DNA of 64,000 nt from Ignavibacteria bacterium. Its GTDB lineage: Bacteria; Bacteroidota; Ignavibacteria; Tepidaquicellales; Tepidaquicellaceae. The DNA lies in the NCBI GenBank assembly GCA_016704345.1, contig JADJAH010000001.1, forward strand, positions 62,001 through 126,000, given 5' to 3'. Shown one piece after another: positions 1 to 9,927 of this stretch. A program made the translations under genes and the position numbers. The stretch's first letter is position 1. The number at the start of each line of letters is the position of its first letter. The notes beneath the pieces are model-generated. The model did no database searches. It saw only the letters and a program-made list of their open reading frames with translations, and had not been told where the DNA came from.

Positions 1-66
1 AAAACTTATATCAACTTCCCGAGAGTTTGAATACGATTCTTTCAAGCTCTTGATGAACTAACTTGT

Positions 67-1575
67 CTATGTTTTTCTTTTCTTAATATGCTGATTAACT
101 ATTTTCAATTCAGTCAGCTTTTCTTCTACCCACTTTTTATTCGGCAATTCATTTTCAAAAAGTTTCTTTAACTGAAAGCCATGGGAATTGTCTTTTGTGT
201 GTTTGTATGCAAACAGATTAGTAATCACTTCAATAAAAGCCTTTTGCTTTCGCATTTCGGATTTGGAGATGATCTCATTATTTGCAAAGAAATGTCTGTA
301 AGAATCTATTACTGACCTTGCATCTGTTTCAAGCCCCAGTTCGTAAAATATCATAAGCATAAGATTCTTCAACTCAAACTTCAGCACAAAATGATTCAGT
401 TTCACTTTCTGACAGCTGTTTAACGCTTCCTTGAATTTACCGGTATGAAAATCATATAATGCAGTTGAATACAAGTGGATGTTCTCTCTCCGGTCCGGTG
501 GCAATTCCTTTCTGTAATCGTTGATGATTCTTAGAGCGTAGTCGAACTCTTTCAATTTAAGACATTGAAGTATGATGGTTCTGTATAATTCAACAGGTAT
601 GAAATCTGCTGTCAAGTGCTTGTAGTAACTGTTTTCAAGTATGAACTTATAAATGCTCAGTAGTTCCCTGTCAAACAGATCCGAAGAGTTTGACTTTTCA
701 GTCTTTTCCATACAATATCTGATAAGTCTTATGAGATGAAATTTCATTTCATCATCAGTAAGCAATTTTATGTTTGAAAAGATCAGATTCTTATACTTGG
801 CATAGTGTTTCTCATTCTCAAATTCCGAGAAACAGATCAGCATTGCATTATATATCTCGAAAAATTTTGAAGTGTTTCTGTTGCCTGACCTGTCTTGCAA
901 GAATTCTGTTAACCTGACAAAGTCAATTACCTCAAATATCCCGTTCATAAAACTGTCCTTGTCGTCGCTGAATGTTCTTCTTAGCGCTTCAAGATTTTCG
1001 TGCAACCTTATGAGTTCCTTCGCAAAGAAGCCTGTAATATTCTCTGCCCTTTCATCTACAATCTGATTGAATTCTTTTGAATAAGCTGCACCCGACTTTG
1101 GCTTATTCAAACTCAGATTGTTCAGCTTATCCGTACTGATTTTCTGCTTGTAAAAGAAATAATCAGTAATGATCTGGCGACTCTTATCAAGGTCGTACTC
1201 TGACTTTTCATAGTTCTTTACAAAACATTTCCATAATCTCCTTTTGAAATATGCCTCCCTCAGAATGTCACTGATCTCATACTTACGCAAAGAGAATTCC
1301 TCCAATACCAGAAATTGATCCAATACTTCCGAGAGATCGGCAAAGAGATTCTTCATTGAGGATCTGTTGTATTTGAGATGCGGACTTATTTCTTTGCTTA
1401 GGCACTCTTCACTGAATTTGGAGGTGTCATAATCAGGATGTCGAAGCAACAATGATTCGTAGAGCTTCGCCACTTTTGTGCTCTTGTTGAGATACTTTGA
1501 ATTCATGAACTCCCGGCATCTTTCAATATCTTTGCCGGAAAAAGTTTTCATAATGTCTATTGCTTTGAATTTCAT
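67..1575 (-). CDS. Hypothetical helical protein, 502 aa
   Basis: I do not recognise this protein. It is charged (rich in Lys, Glu, Leu) and appears almost wholly alpha-helical. The stretch at about residues 330-450 looks like consecutive helix pairs of the TPR type, with alternating small and aromatic positions and phrases such as DYALRIINDYRKEL and GKFKEALNSCQKVK. There is no signal peptide, membrane segment or catalytic motif, so a cytoplasmic scaffold or interaction protein is possible, but that is inference. The ATG at 1575 is the only obvious start. It stands alone, with a long gene-poor stretch upstream and the window edge downstream. The length and uninterrupted frame make a real gene very likely; the function is unknown. 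Confidence 0.75.
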   Translation of the reverse strand: MKFKAIDIMKTFSGKDIERCREFMNSKYLNKSTKVAKLYESLLLRHPDYDTSKFSEECLSKEISPHLKYNRSSMKNLFADLSEVLDQFLVLEEFSLRKYEISDILREAYFKRRLWKCFVKNYEKSEYDLDKSRQIITDYFFYKQKISTDKLNNLSLNKPKSGAAYSKEFNQIVDERAENITGFFAKELIRLHENLEALRRTFSDDKDSFMNGIFEVIDFVRLTEFLQDRSGNRNTSKFFEIYNAMLICFSEFENEKHYAKYKNLIFSNIKLLTDDEMKFHLIRLIRYCMEKTEKSNSSDLFDRELLSIYKFILENSYYKHLTADFIPVELYRTIILQCLKLKEFDYALRIINDYRKELPPDRRENIHLYSTALYDFHTGKFKEALNSCQKVKLNHFVLKFELKNLMLMIFYELGLETDARSVIDSYRHFFANNEIISKSEMRKQKAFIEVITNLFAYKHTKDNSHGFQLKKLFENELPNKKWVEEKLTELKIVNQHIKKRKT

Positions 1576-2952
1576 ATTTTTTGTAAGCGACTAATTAGAA
1601 TATAATTCCGGTAAAGCTATTCAGCAAAGCAGGATTTGTCAAGCAAATAATGTTACCTTATGAATTTATACTGTTTACCGCCAAGCGACTTTCCAGAATA
1701 TTTTTCTTTTGCTGTAAGTATCTGATTATATATTTTGCACTATCATAAGGTACACTTACTTTAGATTTAGGAAGGACAAATAAGGAAATAGACCCAAAGA
1801 TTTTAATAGTGTGTTTTCAGCTATGCCGGAACAGGTTGGTTTTAGATTTAATAGAGTTACAATCCGGCATACTGAGCACATTATATCAGGTTCAATTGTA
1901 GGATATGAAAATTGATTCAACCTAAAGAGAGGTAACAAGTTTAAAAAATAGCCATTAGATTAATCATCCACTTAATGTATTTCAAGGTCTCATAGAAAAT
2001 CAGCCAACGCTGTATTAATCTCACTGGCTCAAAAAATATTTAGTTTTAGCACCACATTTATTAATTCAATTAATAGTTATGAACACCCTAGTATTAACAC
2101 TGCTTCAGCCTGTCTTTATTATTTTCAAATTATTTGGACACAGACATACGGGTTATTCGTTTAAGCTGTTTGCACTCTTTCTTGCTGTCTGTTCATGCAC
2201 AATTGTTCATGTTCTCCTGGATGATATCTGGTGGACTATAGTGTATGAAGGAAGCGTAATCCTGGATGTTTTTCCGGAATGATGTCTTAGCAATGATGAT
2301 TCTGTAAAACTACCGAATCTCAACTCACTCTAAAAACAGTCTTTTGATTTCTGCAAAGTGACCTTTGCGAAAAGTTGACAAGTATTCTGCTTTATAAAGA
2401 TTAGCGATACTCGAGCGACTTTTGGGAAAAGATTTCCTTTGCCAAGAGTCACTTGTTGCTTATTTTTGTTAATTGTTCTTATGAATTTCCAAAGTTAATA
2501 AGAAGCAAGCCGCCTCTTCAATTGTTCTCACTTCATGTCTCTTGTTGCCGTAATAAAATTATCCATCCGCTCAATTTAGTCTTCCTTGTTTTTTGTTGCT
2601 CTCAGACTCTTCTAGATCAAGGCGGCGCTATATGGTAGCTCGCCTTTTGTCACATTTACTTAGTTATAGAATTCGCGGATCAAATCTAGAACAAACAAAT
2701 GTATTATCTTTCAATTGCTCAGAATTTCTTTGCCCGCTATTCCAAACTGTTAATATTCAATGTATTATTCATGCTGATTTTTTGCTTAACTAAGAACAAC
2801 TGATTTTCTTATTAATATCGTAAAAATAGGCATTATCCTTTGCTTCTTATGCATTCGGTTCAAGTTTTGGTCTATGACTCCTTTTTGTTTTTCTTTTGGT
2901 TGGTCTATATTGTAAATTGAAGCCCAAAAATTTAACGGAAAAATAGAAATAA
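1576..2952. other. Long gene-poor stretch upstream of secA
   Basis: About 1.4 kb of AT-rich DNA with no convincing gene. It holds only short open frames. The longest plausible ones are 67 aa at 2079-2282 (+), hydrophobic but resembling nothing I know, and 60-66 aa frames that look accidental. Small inverted repeats are visible: ATGCCGGA at 1823-1830 with TCCGGCAT at 1863-1870, GCAAAG/CTTTGC at 2353-2368, and AAGTGAC at 2356-2362 with GTCACTT at 2448-2454. None is followed by a T-run, so I do not call them terminators. The secA promoter must lie at the right end. Decayed gene remnants or an unannotated RNA remain possible. Confidence 0.5.
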
Positions 2953-5900
2953 ATGCTTAGTTTTCTTAAGAAACTGTTCCCTTCAAAGCACGAAAAAGAC
3001 ATCACATCCATCAGCCCTTTGATTGACGAGATCAATGCTAAATTTGAGGAGTTCGAAAGTTTGAGTGATGAACAGTTAAGAGCCAAAACGGATGAATTCA
3101 GAGAAAGAATCAAATCGGAAACAGCAGAGACAAATGCAAAGATCGCTGAACTTCAGGAAAGACTCAAACAGGATGTTGACCACAAGGATAAACTTGACAT
3201 CTATGACGATATTGAGAAACTCGAGAAAGAGAATTATGAAATAACTTCTGCAGTACTTGATGATCTTCTTGTTGAGGCTTTTGCAGTTGTTAAGCAAGCT
3301 TGCAAGCGTCTAGTAGGCAAAGAATGGGAGGCTGCCGGAAATAAGATTCGATGGAACATGGTCCCATATGATGTTCAGCTGATTGGCGGAATAGTTCTTC
3401 ATCAAGGAAAGATCTCTGAAATGGCTACAGGAGAAGGAAAGACTCTTGTTGCAACACTTCCTATGTATCTCAATTCTTTGGCAGGCAGAGGAGTTCACCT
3501 TATAACCGTTAATGATTATCTTGCCAAGCGAGACAGCGAATGGATGGGTGAAATATTCAAGTTTCTCGGACTCTCTGTCGGTGTGATCCTGAATGACATG
3601 GATTCCAATAAAAGGCGGGAGATGTATAATTGCGACATTACATACGGAACAAACAATGAGTTTGGATTTGATTACCTGAGAGACAACATGGTAGTAGACA
3701 AGAACTTTCTCGTACAGCGCGAACATTTTTATGCAATGGTTGATGAAGTTGATTCCGTTCTTATTGATGAAGCAAGAACACCACTGATCATTTCAGGACC
3801 CGTTGAAGCTCCAACACATAAATTCGATGAACTCAATCCACGTGTGAAGCGACTCGTTGATGCGCAAAGGAATTTGGTTAACTCACTTACTGCCGAAGCT
3901 GAAAGAATTGTTGAGCAGGAAAATCCTACAAAGGAAGATCTTGAAAAAGCAGCCTTAGCTATTTACAGGGCAAGCCGCGCATTACCTAAGCACAAACGGC
4001 TTCAGAAAGTTCTGAGCGAACCATCTAACAAAAAACTTCTTCTTTCAAGTGAGGCAGAATATCTCCGCGACAATGCAAAGAGATTGCACATTGTTGATGA
4101 CGAACTTTACTTTGTTATTGATGAAAAATCACACATCACGGATCTGACAGAAAAGGGCCGGGAATTTCTTGCGCCAAGTACAGTGGAAAGAGACTTCTTT
4201 ACACTGCCTGATCTGGGCACGGAGTTCGCCGCTCTCGATAATGATGCAAGTTTATCTGTTGAAGAAAGAGAACTGAAGAAGGAAGAGATCACTAAGGTTT
4301 ACTCGGAAAGAAGTGACCGGCTTCACACGGTTCATCAACTTCTGAAGGCTTACGGCTTGTATGAGAAGGATGTGGAATATGTTGTTCAGGATGGCAAGGT
4401 AATGATTGTTGACGAGTTTACGGGAAGAATTCTTTCCGGCAGAAGATACTCGGAAGGACTTCATCAGGCGATAGAAGCTAAAGAAGGTGTTCATGTTGAA
4501 AAGGACACTCAAACACTGGCGACCATTACTCTGCAGAATTACTTCAGATTGTACAAGAAGCTTGCAGGTATGACTGGTACTGCTGAAACAGAAGCTTCGG
4601 AATTTTTTGATATATACAAACTCGACGTGACAGTAATTCCTACTAACAGGGATTGCATACGTGACGACATGAATGATCTCATTTACAAGACAAAGCGTGA
4701 AAAGTACAATGCGGTTATAGATGAAATCGTTGTAATGAAGGAAAAGAGAAGGCCTGTACTTGTTGGTACAACAAGTGTTGAAGTTTCTGAAACGATTTCA
4801 AGGCTTCTGAAGAGAAAGAATATTCATCATGAAGTTTTAAATGCAAAACAACATCAGCGCGAAGCGCAGATAGTTGAAAATGCCGGACTTCCGGGAGCTG
4901 TTACTATAGCAACAAACATGGCCGGCCGCGGAACAGATATTAAGCTCGGTCCTGGCGTAGCTCAAGCCGGTGGACTTCACATTGTAGGAACAGAGAGACA
5001 TGAATCGAGAAGAATTGACAGGCAGTTGAGAGGAAGAGCCGGAAGACAGGGAGATCCGGGATCCTCTAAATTCTATCTGTCACTCGAAGATGATCTTATG
5101 AGACTGTTTGGTAGCGAACGTATTGCAAATGTTATGCAGAGATTAGGCATCGAGGAAGGTGAAGCCATCGAGCATAAGATGATAACGAGTTCTGTAGAGC
5201 GGGCGCAGAAGAAAGTTGAAGAGAACAATTATGCAATCAGGAAAAGACTGCTCGAGTATGATAACGTAATGAATCAGCAGAGAGAGATCATCTATTCCAA
5301 GAGACGTCAGGCGTTAATGGGAGAGCGGCTGAAGGATGATATACTTGAGATGATGGATAAATCTGTCGGAGACATTGTTAAGAAGAATTATGATGCCGGT
5401 GATATTGACGGACTGATTGACGAGGTTCAGAGAACTTTCCTTGTCAGACTGTCTATCACGCCTGAAGAATTCCAGAAGCTCGGTGAAACAGGCTTGAGAG
5501 AACTTGTTGTAAAAGAAGCCCGTGATTTTTACAACAGGAAAGAAGATCGTTACGGTCCGGATCTAATGGGACAGATAGAACGGTTTGCAATGCTAAGTAT
5601 CATTGATGAAAAATGGAAAGAGCATCTGCGCGAGATGGATGATCTCAAAGAAGGAATAAACTTCCGCGCTTATGGACAGAAGGATCCGTTAATTGAGTAT
5701 AAGACAGACGGTTTCAAGCTGTTTGTTGAAATGCTTGAGTCACTGAATTCTGCAGTTGTAAACTTTATCTACAAGTTTACGGCTCAGACACCGGAAGAAG
5801 CAAAGAATGTAAGAACTCCAACACAGTCAAATCAGTCGAGGCTCAGAACTTTCCACCAGTCATCGGAAGGCATGGGTTACATTGGCGGACAGGATGATCA

Positions 5901-6039
5901 ATCAGGACAGGATCCAAACGCAAAACATGAGCCCGTTAAAGTGGGTGATAAGATCGGAAGAAATGATCCTTGCTTCTGCGGCAGCGGCAAGAAATACAAG
6001 AACTGCCATGGAAAGCTTAGCAAAGAAGCGATAAATTAA
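2953..6039 (+). CDS. secA: Preprotein translocase ATPase SecA
   Basis: SecA is the motor ATPase that drives unfolded preproteins through the SecYEG channel. Seen here: Walker A ATGEGKT at about residues 158-164, DEVDS with DEAD-box function near 264-268, the preprotein-binding region, the second helicase half with TNMAGRGTDIKLGPGV and the arginine-finger stretch QLRGRAGRQGDPG, and the C-terminal SEC-C zinc motif CFCGSGKKYKNCH. At 1028 aa it is longer than the roughly 850-900 aa of E. coli or Bacillus SecA. Most of the excess is a charged helical insert at about residues 285-390, usual in Bacteroidota-type SecA. The ATG at 2953 gives the expected amphipathic N-terminus (MLSFLKKLFPSKHEKD). A small unknown gene follows 3 bases after the stop. 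Confidence 0.98.
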   Translation: MLSFLKKLFPSKHEKDITSISPLIDEINAKFEEFESLSDEQLRAKTDEFRERIKSETAETNAKIAELQERLKQDVDHKDKLDIYDDIEKLEKENYEITSAVLDDLLVEAFAVVKQACKRLVGKEWEAAGNKIRWNMVPYDVQLIGGIVLHQGKISEMATGEGKTLVATLPMYLNSLAGRGVHLITVNDYLAKRDSEWMGEIFKFLGLSVGVILNDMDSNKRREMYNCDITYGTNNEFGFDYLRDNMVVDKNFLVQREHFYAMVDEVDSVLIDEARTPLIISGPVEAPTHKFDELNPRVKRLVDAQRNLVNSLTAEAERIVEQENPTKEDLEKAALAIYRASRALPKHKRLQKVLSEPSNKKLLLSSEAEYLRDNAKRLHIVDDELYFVIDEKSHITDLTEKGREFLAPSTVERDFFTLPDLGTEFAALDNDASLSVEERELKKEEITKVYSERSDRLHTVHQLLKAYGLYEKDVEYVVQDGKVMIVDEFTGRILSGRRYSEGLHQAIEAKEGVHVEKDTQTLATITLQNYFRLYKKLAGMTGTAETEASEFFDIYKLDVTVIPTNRDCIRDDMNDLIYKTKREKYNAVIDEIVVMKEKRRPVLVGTTSVEVSETISRLLKRKNIHHEVLNAKQHQREAQIVENAGLPGAVTIATNMAGRGTDIKLGPGVAQAGGLHIVGTERHESRRIDRQLRGRAGRQGDPGSSKFYLSLEDDLMRLFGSERIANVMQRLGIEEGEAIEHKMITSSVERAQKKVEENNYAIRKRLLEYDNVMNQQREIIYSKRRQALMGERLKDDILEMMDKSVGDIVKKNYDAGDIDGLIDEVQRTFLVRLSITPEEFQKLGETGLRELVVKEARDFYNRKEDRYGPDLMGQIERFAMLSIIDEKWKEHLREMDDLKEGINFRAYGQKDPLIEYKTDGFKLFVEMLESLNSAVVNFIYKFTAQTPEEAKNVRTPTQSNQSRLRTFHQSSEGMGYIGGQDDQSGQDPNAKHEPVKVGDKIGRNDPCFCGSGKKYKNCHGKLSKEAIN

Positions 6040-6042
6040 TCA

Positions 6043-6480
6043 ATGAATGCAAGCGAGCAAAAGCCGGAAGAACTGGCTTTGACAATTCAGGAATTTGTGG
6101 GCAGGAAGTTTAACTATCCTGCCCATATAATTTTTCTGTTTGAACTTGCGACAAAGAACAACAGCTATGCAACTCTCAGCAAGCTAATGTTCACGGCAAA
6201 ATATGTTACCGGTCTCAAGAAGATAGTTTCATCGGGAAGCTTTACGGAAGACAAGTATCTTGAAAAGATATTCAAAGAGTTCAATGTTAATGTTCAGAAT
6301 ATGATAAACACTCTTGACGAATTTCTTGAAGATTCCGAAGGTTCCACAGCCAGGGAGTTGAGGAACACTTACCTAAAGATGGACCATGAAAGTCTTGCAC
6401 AATCGCTTGAATTTGCCGAAGATCTTTCGTCATGCAAAGAATTCTATAACAGAAACGAAGAGAAATATCAGTTGAAGTGA
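6043..6480 (+). CDS. Hypothetical protein downstream of secA, 145 aa
   Basis: I do not recognise this small protein. It is acidic, helical and soluble, with no signal peptide and no cysteine pair; its only cysteine lies near residue 131. Its ATG is 3 bases after the secA stop, so it is almost certainly translated from the same transcript. The reading frame is free of interruptions and its codon use resembles secA. It ends tail-to-tail with the large regulator gene on the other strand, one base apart, leaving no room for a separate terminator. The secA linkage suggests but does not show a housekeeping role. Confidence 0.75.
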   Translation: MNASEQKPEELALTIQEFVGRKFNYPAHIIFLFELATKNNSYATLSKLMFTAKYVTGLKKIVSSGSFTEDKYLEKIFKEFNVNVQNMINTLDEFLEDSEGSTARELRNTYLKMDHESLAQSLEFAEDLSSCKEFYNRNEEKYQLK

Positions 6481-6481
6481 T

Positions 6482-9400
6482 TCAGGCTTGAGTAGTAACT
6501 TCGTTGAAGAAATCTTTAATTTGATTTGACGGCTGAACGTTGAACTCCTTTTTCAATCTCCTTTCATACAAACTGTAAGCAAATTTAAATTTCCGGAAAT
6601 CCCTTTCTTTATTGTATAATGACAGTAGTTTCATCATTATCTCTTCATCAGAAAAATCCAGCTCAAGTAGTTTTTCCAGAAGCATTATAACTTTCCCGCT
6701 GTCACCTGAATTCTCATAGGAAGTAATGAGCTTGTGGATGGTGTCGGAATAAATGAACTTCAGATTTTCGCGGACATCTTCAGCCCAATTCCTGTATGAA
6801 TCCTTAACGAAGTCGGTCTTATACATTTCAACTGCTCTGAGTCTATCTTCATCATTACTTCCGGAAGCAAGTCGCATGAATTCATCTGTATCAGAAATAA
6901 TGTCAAGCTCGATGCTCTTTGAACTAACAAAGTACTTCTTCTCTCTTAGAATCATAAACTCCTTACCGATATTATCCGACAGGACCTCGGAAACAAATTT
7001 CTGCAGAGTCTTTCTTACCTTGTTGATCTCGACATCTACGATTGCATCATAATTAACATCCTTTGCATTATACAAAATGTCATCTATAATTCTCTCTTTC
7101 GTAATGACATCATTGACATTTGACTTATAAATGCAGTAGAGAAAAATTGTCTTTGACTTGGGCCTGAGCCAAAGATTGTCAGTAAGTTCCTTTCCGTTTA
7201 TGAATATCTTATTGTGATCAAGAAATCTTACATCGATCGTGATCTTCCTCTTGTCTTCATTCAAAATAGGAGTTGCATTGATACCAGGTAGCCCCTGAGC
7301 ATATTCGTTCACTATTCCTCTTGCTGAAGCATATTCAAAAACTGTGCGCAGTTTATTTGTATTTGCTCTGAACACCAAATAATTGTCAAGTTCATGTTCT
7401 TTGCAAAGTTTCAGAAATTTCATGTATCGATCTTTGAACTCCTTGGGATTGTCTTTCAGTGAGAAGTAATAAGATTCATAAAAATAAGTGACAGCCTGAT
7501 TGAACATCGTAAAATTATCTCTTCCGATTTCATTTACATGCTCCATCAAGTTCCTGAATTCCTGCATATCACCCAAAAGTAGATTTGCTTCGAGTCTTAA
7601 GATCAACTCTCTTGTCTTTGATACTTTGTACTTACCGCTTTCAAGATGTCTTAGAACTGCTCTCGGATGATTCAAAAGGCAATATGAATAGAGTATAAGT
7701 GAGTCGATGAAATAAATGTAATTTTTCAGGAACGTATTCTTTCTCATACTTTCCAATTCCTTAATTGTTTCTTCAAATTCAAAATGCAGAAATTTTCTGA
7801 GGATCGTCTGGAATTCATATTGATTCTTGTATGCTGAGAACATCGTTTTCCTTTTCTCTTTGTGCTTTTGTCCCAGAATGGAATAGAACTTTTCAAAGTC
7901 CCTGATATTGTAGCTTGTGAATAGTGCAAAACAAGCCTGACTGTAGTTTGATATATCAAAGCTCTTCCTGTCACAGTTGTTCACAATAAATTTCACAACG
8001 TTGTTGCCCCACTTGAAATCACCGTAATCGAAAAAGATCAGCATTGAATATATGCTTTCCACAAATGTATTCTCGTCAGTCTCATTCCTTAAATCAATCT
8101 CTCCCGTCTGAATTTTACTGAAAATATCTTTCAATCTGTTAATGTGCTTCTTGCTTTTTGAATTCTCTCCTGAAGTAATGTATGACTTCACCAATGGAAC
8201 AATGAACTGGATCTCCTGCTCAATCTTCAGATCAAATTTAAGGAGATGTTCTGAGATTGTAATATTCTTAGCAGAGATTCCTTCCTTTAAGAAATTGCAA
8301 TTGCAGATCAGCATGAGTATCTCGATGTAGTAATTAAGTTCATCAACTGCAATTTTTCCCGCAGGAAGCAGAATCTCATCTTCCATTGAAAGTGAGAATT
8401 TCTTCCTCAGCACGCCCTCCAGAAAATCTAGAGCCTTGTCTATTTCTTTATCTTTAAAGATAAGTGTGTTTACCCGGAGAAGAATGTTTTCGAGGGAGTT
8501 CCTGAAATCATCAGTGCCGATGTTCTCAATCTTTTCGTAAAGTCCGCTTGAATGAATGAGGAGAAGCTTGTCTGAAGCATTGAACTTTATCCACTTTTTC
8601 AATTCTGCATAGTTCTTTGCCTGTATAAGATAATTTATACCGATATATTCTTCCCTCCATTCTCCTAGAGTCAGATAATACTTGCCGAGCTTATCATAAA
8701 TTTGCATTTTCCTATTTTCCGGAAATTTCTCATCAGCAATTCGTCTGAGATATTTTTGAAAGAGCTCATGAAATCTGAATTCAGAATCTTCACGGTTAAT
8801 GAATAGATTTCTTTCATACAGCGACAGCAAAATCGCAAGACCCTTGTTTATCTCCAGCACATGTTCGATGATATAGCCATTGAAGTTCTCTGTGAATGAA
8901 AGTATAAGCAGCAGATTTTTTTCATCCTCCGAACACTGTGCAAATATTTCATTTGTGAAATACTCGAACACGTCTTTCTTACTCTGCATCAATTCTTCTC
9001 TGGCAATTGGTTCAGGATTTTCTGACATCAGCAGAAGCTGTATTGCTGTTATCCAACCCTCTGTTCCTTTGATGTAATCTTCGAGAATGTCTTTGTTGAT
9101 CTTTGATGTTTTCTTCTTGTAAAGTTTCAGCAGGTTTCTTACATCGGCTTCGTCGAAAACAAGATCGTCTTTTATAATTCTTCCAAGCCATCCCTTTGCC
9201 TGAAACTTGGGATAGTTTAGAAGAACAGGATCCTTTCTTGTTATGATCACGATGCGAATGTTATCCGGAAGGTAGTCGAGGAAATAATTTAACGCTTCAC
9301 ATACTTCCTCGCTATCATCAATGTTATGAAAGTCATCAAGAAAAATTGACAACTGCTTGCCGCTCTTGCTTAGATAAGAATAAAGGTCACTGGTAAACGA

Positions 9401-9766
9401 AGATATTATTAAATTTATTTTATCCGAGGGCTGGGTATTCTGAGATCTGGATAGAACCCGGCGGAGATTCTTGCCTACCGGACTTGACTTAAGGTACTTC
9501 TCAAATGCCATTGCCAGCAGAAGAAAAAAATTCTCAATAGAATGATCATAACGGCTTATGCTGATCCAAAGCTTCAGCTCTTTGTTCAGCATATGGAAAT
9601 ATTCTAATGAGATTGATGTCTTGCCATATCCTGCGGGCGCAGTTATGAGCATGAGGCGCTTGTCCTTTTGCGATAGTACCTTTTGAAGCAAACGTTCCCT
9701 GGAATAATAGTAAGTCGGTACCTGAGGCGCGACGATCTTTGGGGAATGCTCAAGCTTTAATATCAA
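6482..9766 (-). CDS. Large MalT-like STAND ATPase fused to SARP/BTAD transcription regulator
   Basis: This is a putative signal-responsive transcription regulator of about 1094 aa. N-terminus: a MalT-type region (IVAPQVPTYYYSRERL) followed by Walker A APAGYGKT (about residues 43-50) and Walker B LSIFLDDFH (about 139-147), then several hundred residues of helical TPR-like repeats. C-terminus: an OmpR/SARP-type winged helix starting near residue 841 (NGKELTDNLWLRPKSKT) and a bacterial transcriptional activation (BTAD) helical domain to the end. Start choice: the longest frame opens at a GTG (9892), but that lies in the terminator hairpin of the upstream gene. The TTG at 9766 has AAAGGAG eight bases upstream and begins ILKLEHSPKIVAPQ, matching where MalT-like proteins start. 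The inducer and target genes are unknown. Confidence 0.85.
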   Translation of the reverse strand: MILKLEHSPKIVAPQVPTYYYSRERLLQKVLSQKDKRLMLITAPAGYGKTSISLEYFHMLNKELKLWISISRYDHSIENFFLLLAMAFEKYLKSSPVGKNLRRVLSRSQNTQPSDKINLIISSFTSDLYSYLSKSGKQLSIFLDDFHNIDDSEEVCEALNYFLDYLPDNIRIVIITRKDPVLLNYPKFQAKGWLGRIIKDDLVFDEADVRNLLKLYKKKTSKINKDILEDYIKGTEGWITAIQLLLMSENPEPIAREELMQSKKDVFEYFTNEIFAQCSEDEKNLLLILSFTENFNGYIIEHVLEINKGLAILLSLYERNLFINREDSEFRFHELFQKYLRRIADEKFPENRKMQIYDKLGKYYLTLGEWREEYIGINYLIQAKNYAELKKWIKFNASDKLLLIHSSGLYEKIENIGTDDFRNSLENILLRVNTLIFKDKEIDKALDFLEGVLRKKFSLSMEDEILLPAGKIAVDELNYYIEILMLICNCNFLKEGISAKNITISEHLLKFDLKIEQEIQFIVPLVKSYITSGENSKSKKHINRLKDIFSKIQTGEIDLRNETDENTFVESIYSMLIFFDYGDFKWGNNVVKFIVNNCDRKSFDISNYSQACFALFTSYNIRDFEKFYSILGQKHKEKRKTMFSAYKNQYEFQTILRKFLHFEFEETIKELESMRKNTFLKNYIYFIDSLILYSYCLLNHPRAVLRHLESGKYKVSKTRELILRLEANLLLGDMQEFRNLMEHVNEIGRDNFTMFNQAVTYFYESYYFSLKDNPKEFKDRYMKFLKLCKEHELDNYLVFRANTNKLRTVFEYASARGIVNEYAQGLPGINATPILNEDKRKITIDVRFLDHNKIFINGKELTDNLWLRPKSKTIFLYCIYKSNVNDVITKERIIDDILYNAKDVNYDAIVDVEINKVRKTLQKFVSEVLSDNIGKEFMILREKKYFVSSKSIELDIISDTDEFMRLASGSNDEDRLRAVEMYKTDFVKDSYRNWAEDVRENLKFIYSDTIHKLITSYENSGDSGKVIMLLEKLLELDFSDEEIMMKLLSLYNKERDFRKFKFAYSLYERRLKKEFNVQPSNQIKDFFNEVTTQA

Positions 9767-9843
9767 TACAGTTTCTCCTTTAAATTTGTCACGTGAAACT
9801 ATTAAAGATAATGAATAAAGGCAATTATGAATTTGAGGGCGAT

Positions 9844-9887
9844 TGAATAAAAACAAGAACCCCTTCAAAAAATAACATTCGAAGGGG
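9844..9887 (-). terminator. Rho-independent terminator after the activase gene
   Basis: On the minus strand CCCCTTC and GAAGGGG form a 7-bp stem (9860-9887) around a 14-base loop, followed by a T-rich tail (9844-9859). It lies 40 bases past the stop of the dehydratase-activase gene and before the TTG start of the regulator gene, so it closes the hpn/activase operon. Confidence 0.75.
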
Positions 9888-9927
9888 CTCACAATATTTC
9901 TGACCTGCGAATGATCAGATAGGAAGC

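Noticed and set aside
1823..1870. Inverted repeat ATGCCGGA/TCCGGCAT as a terminator or operator
   Set aside because: The 32-base loop and lack of a T-run make it a weak hairpin; no gene end lies next to it.
2079..2282. 67-codon hydrophobic frame upstream of secA
   Set aside because: It shows no ribosome site, no family resemblance and no partner; its composition is compatible with chance in AT-rich DNA.
7744..7974. Various 60-140 codon frames antisense to or inside long genes
   Set aside because: They lie wholly within well-supported genes, have no ribosome sites and no recognisable motifs.
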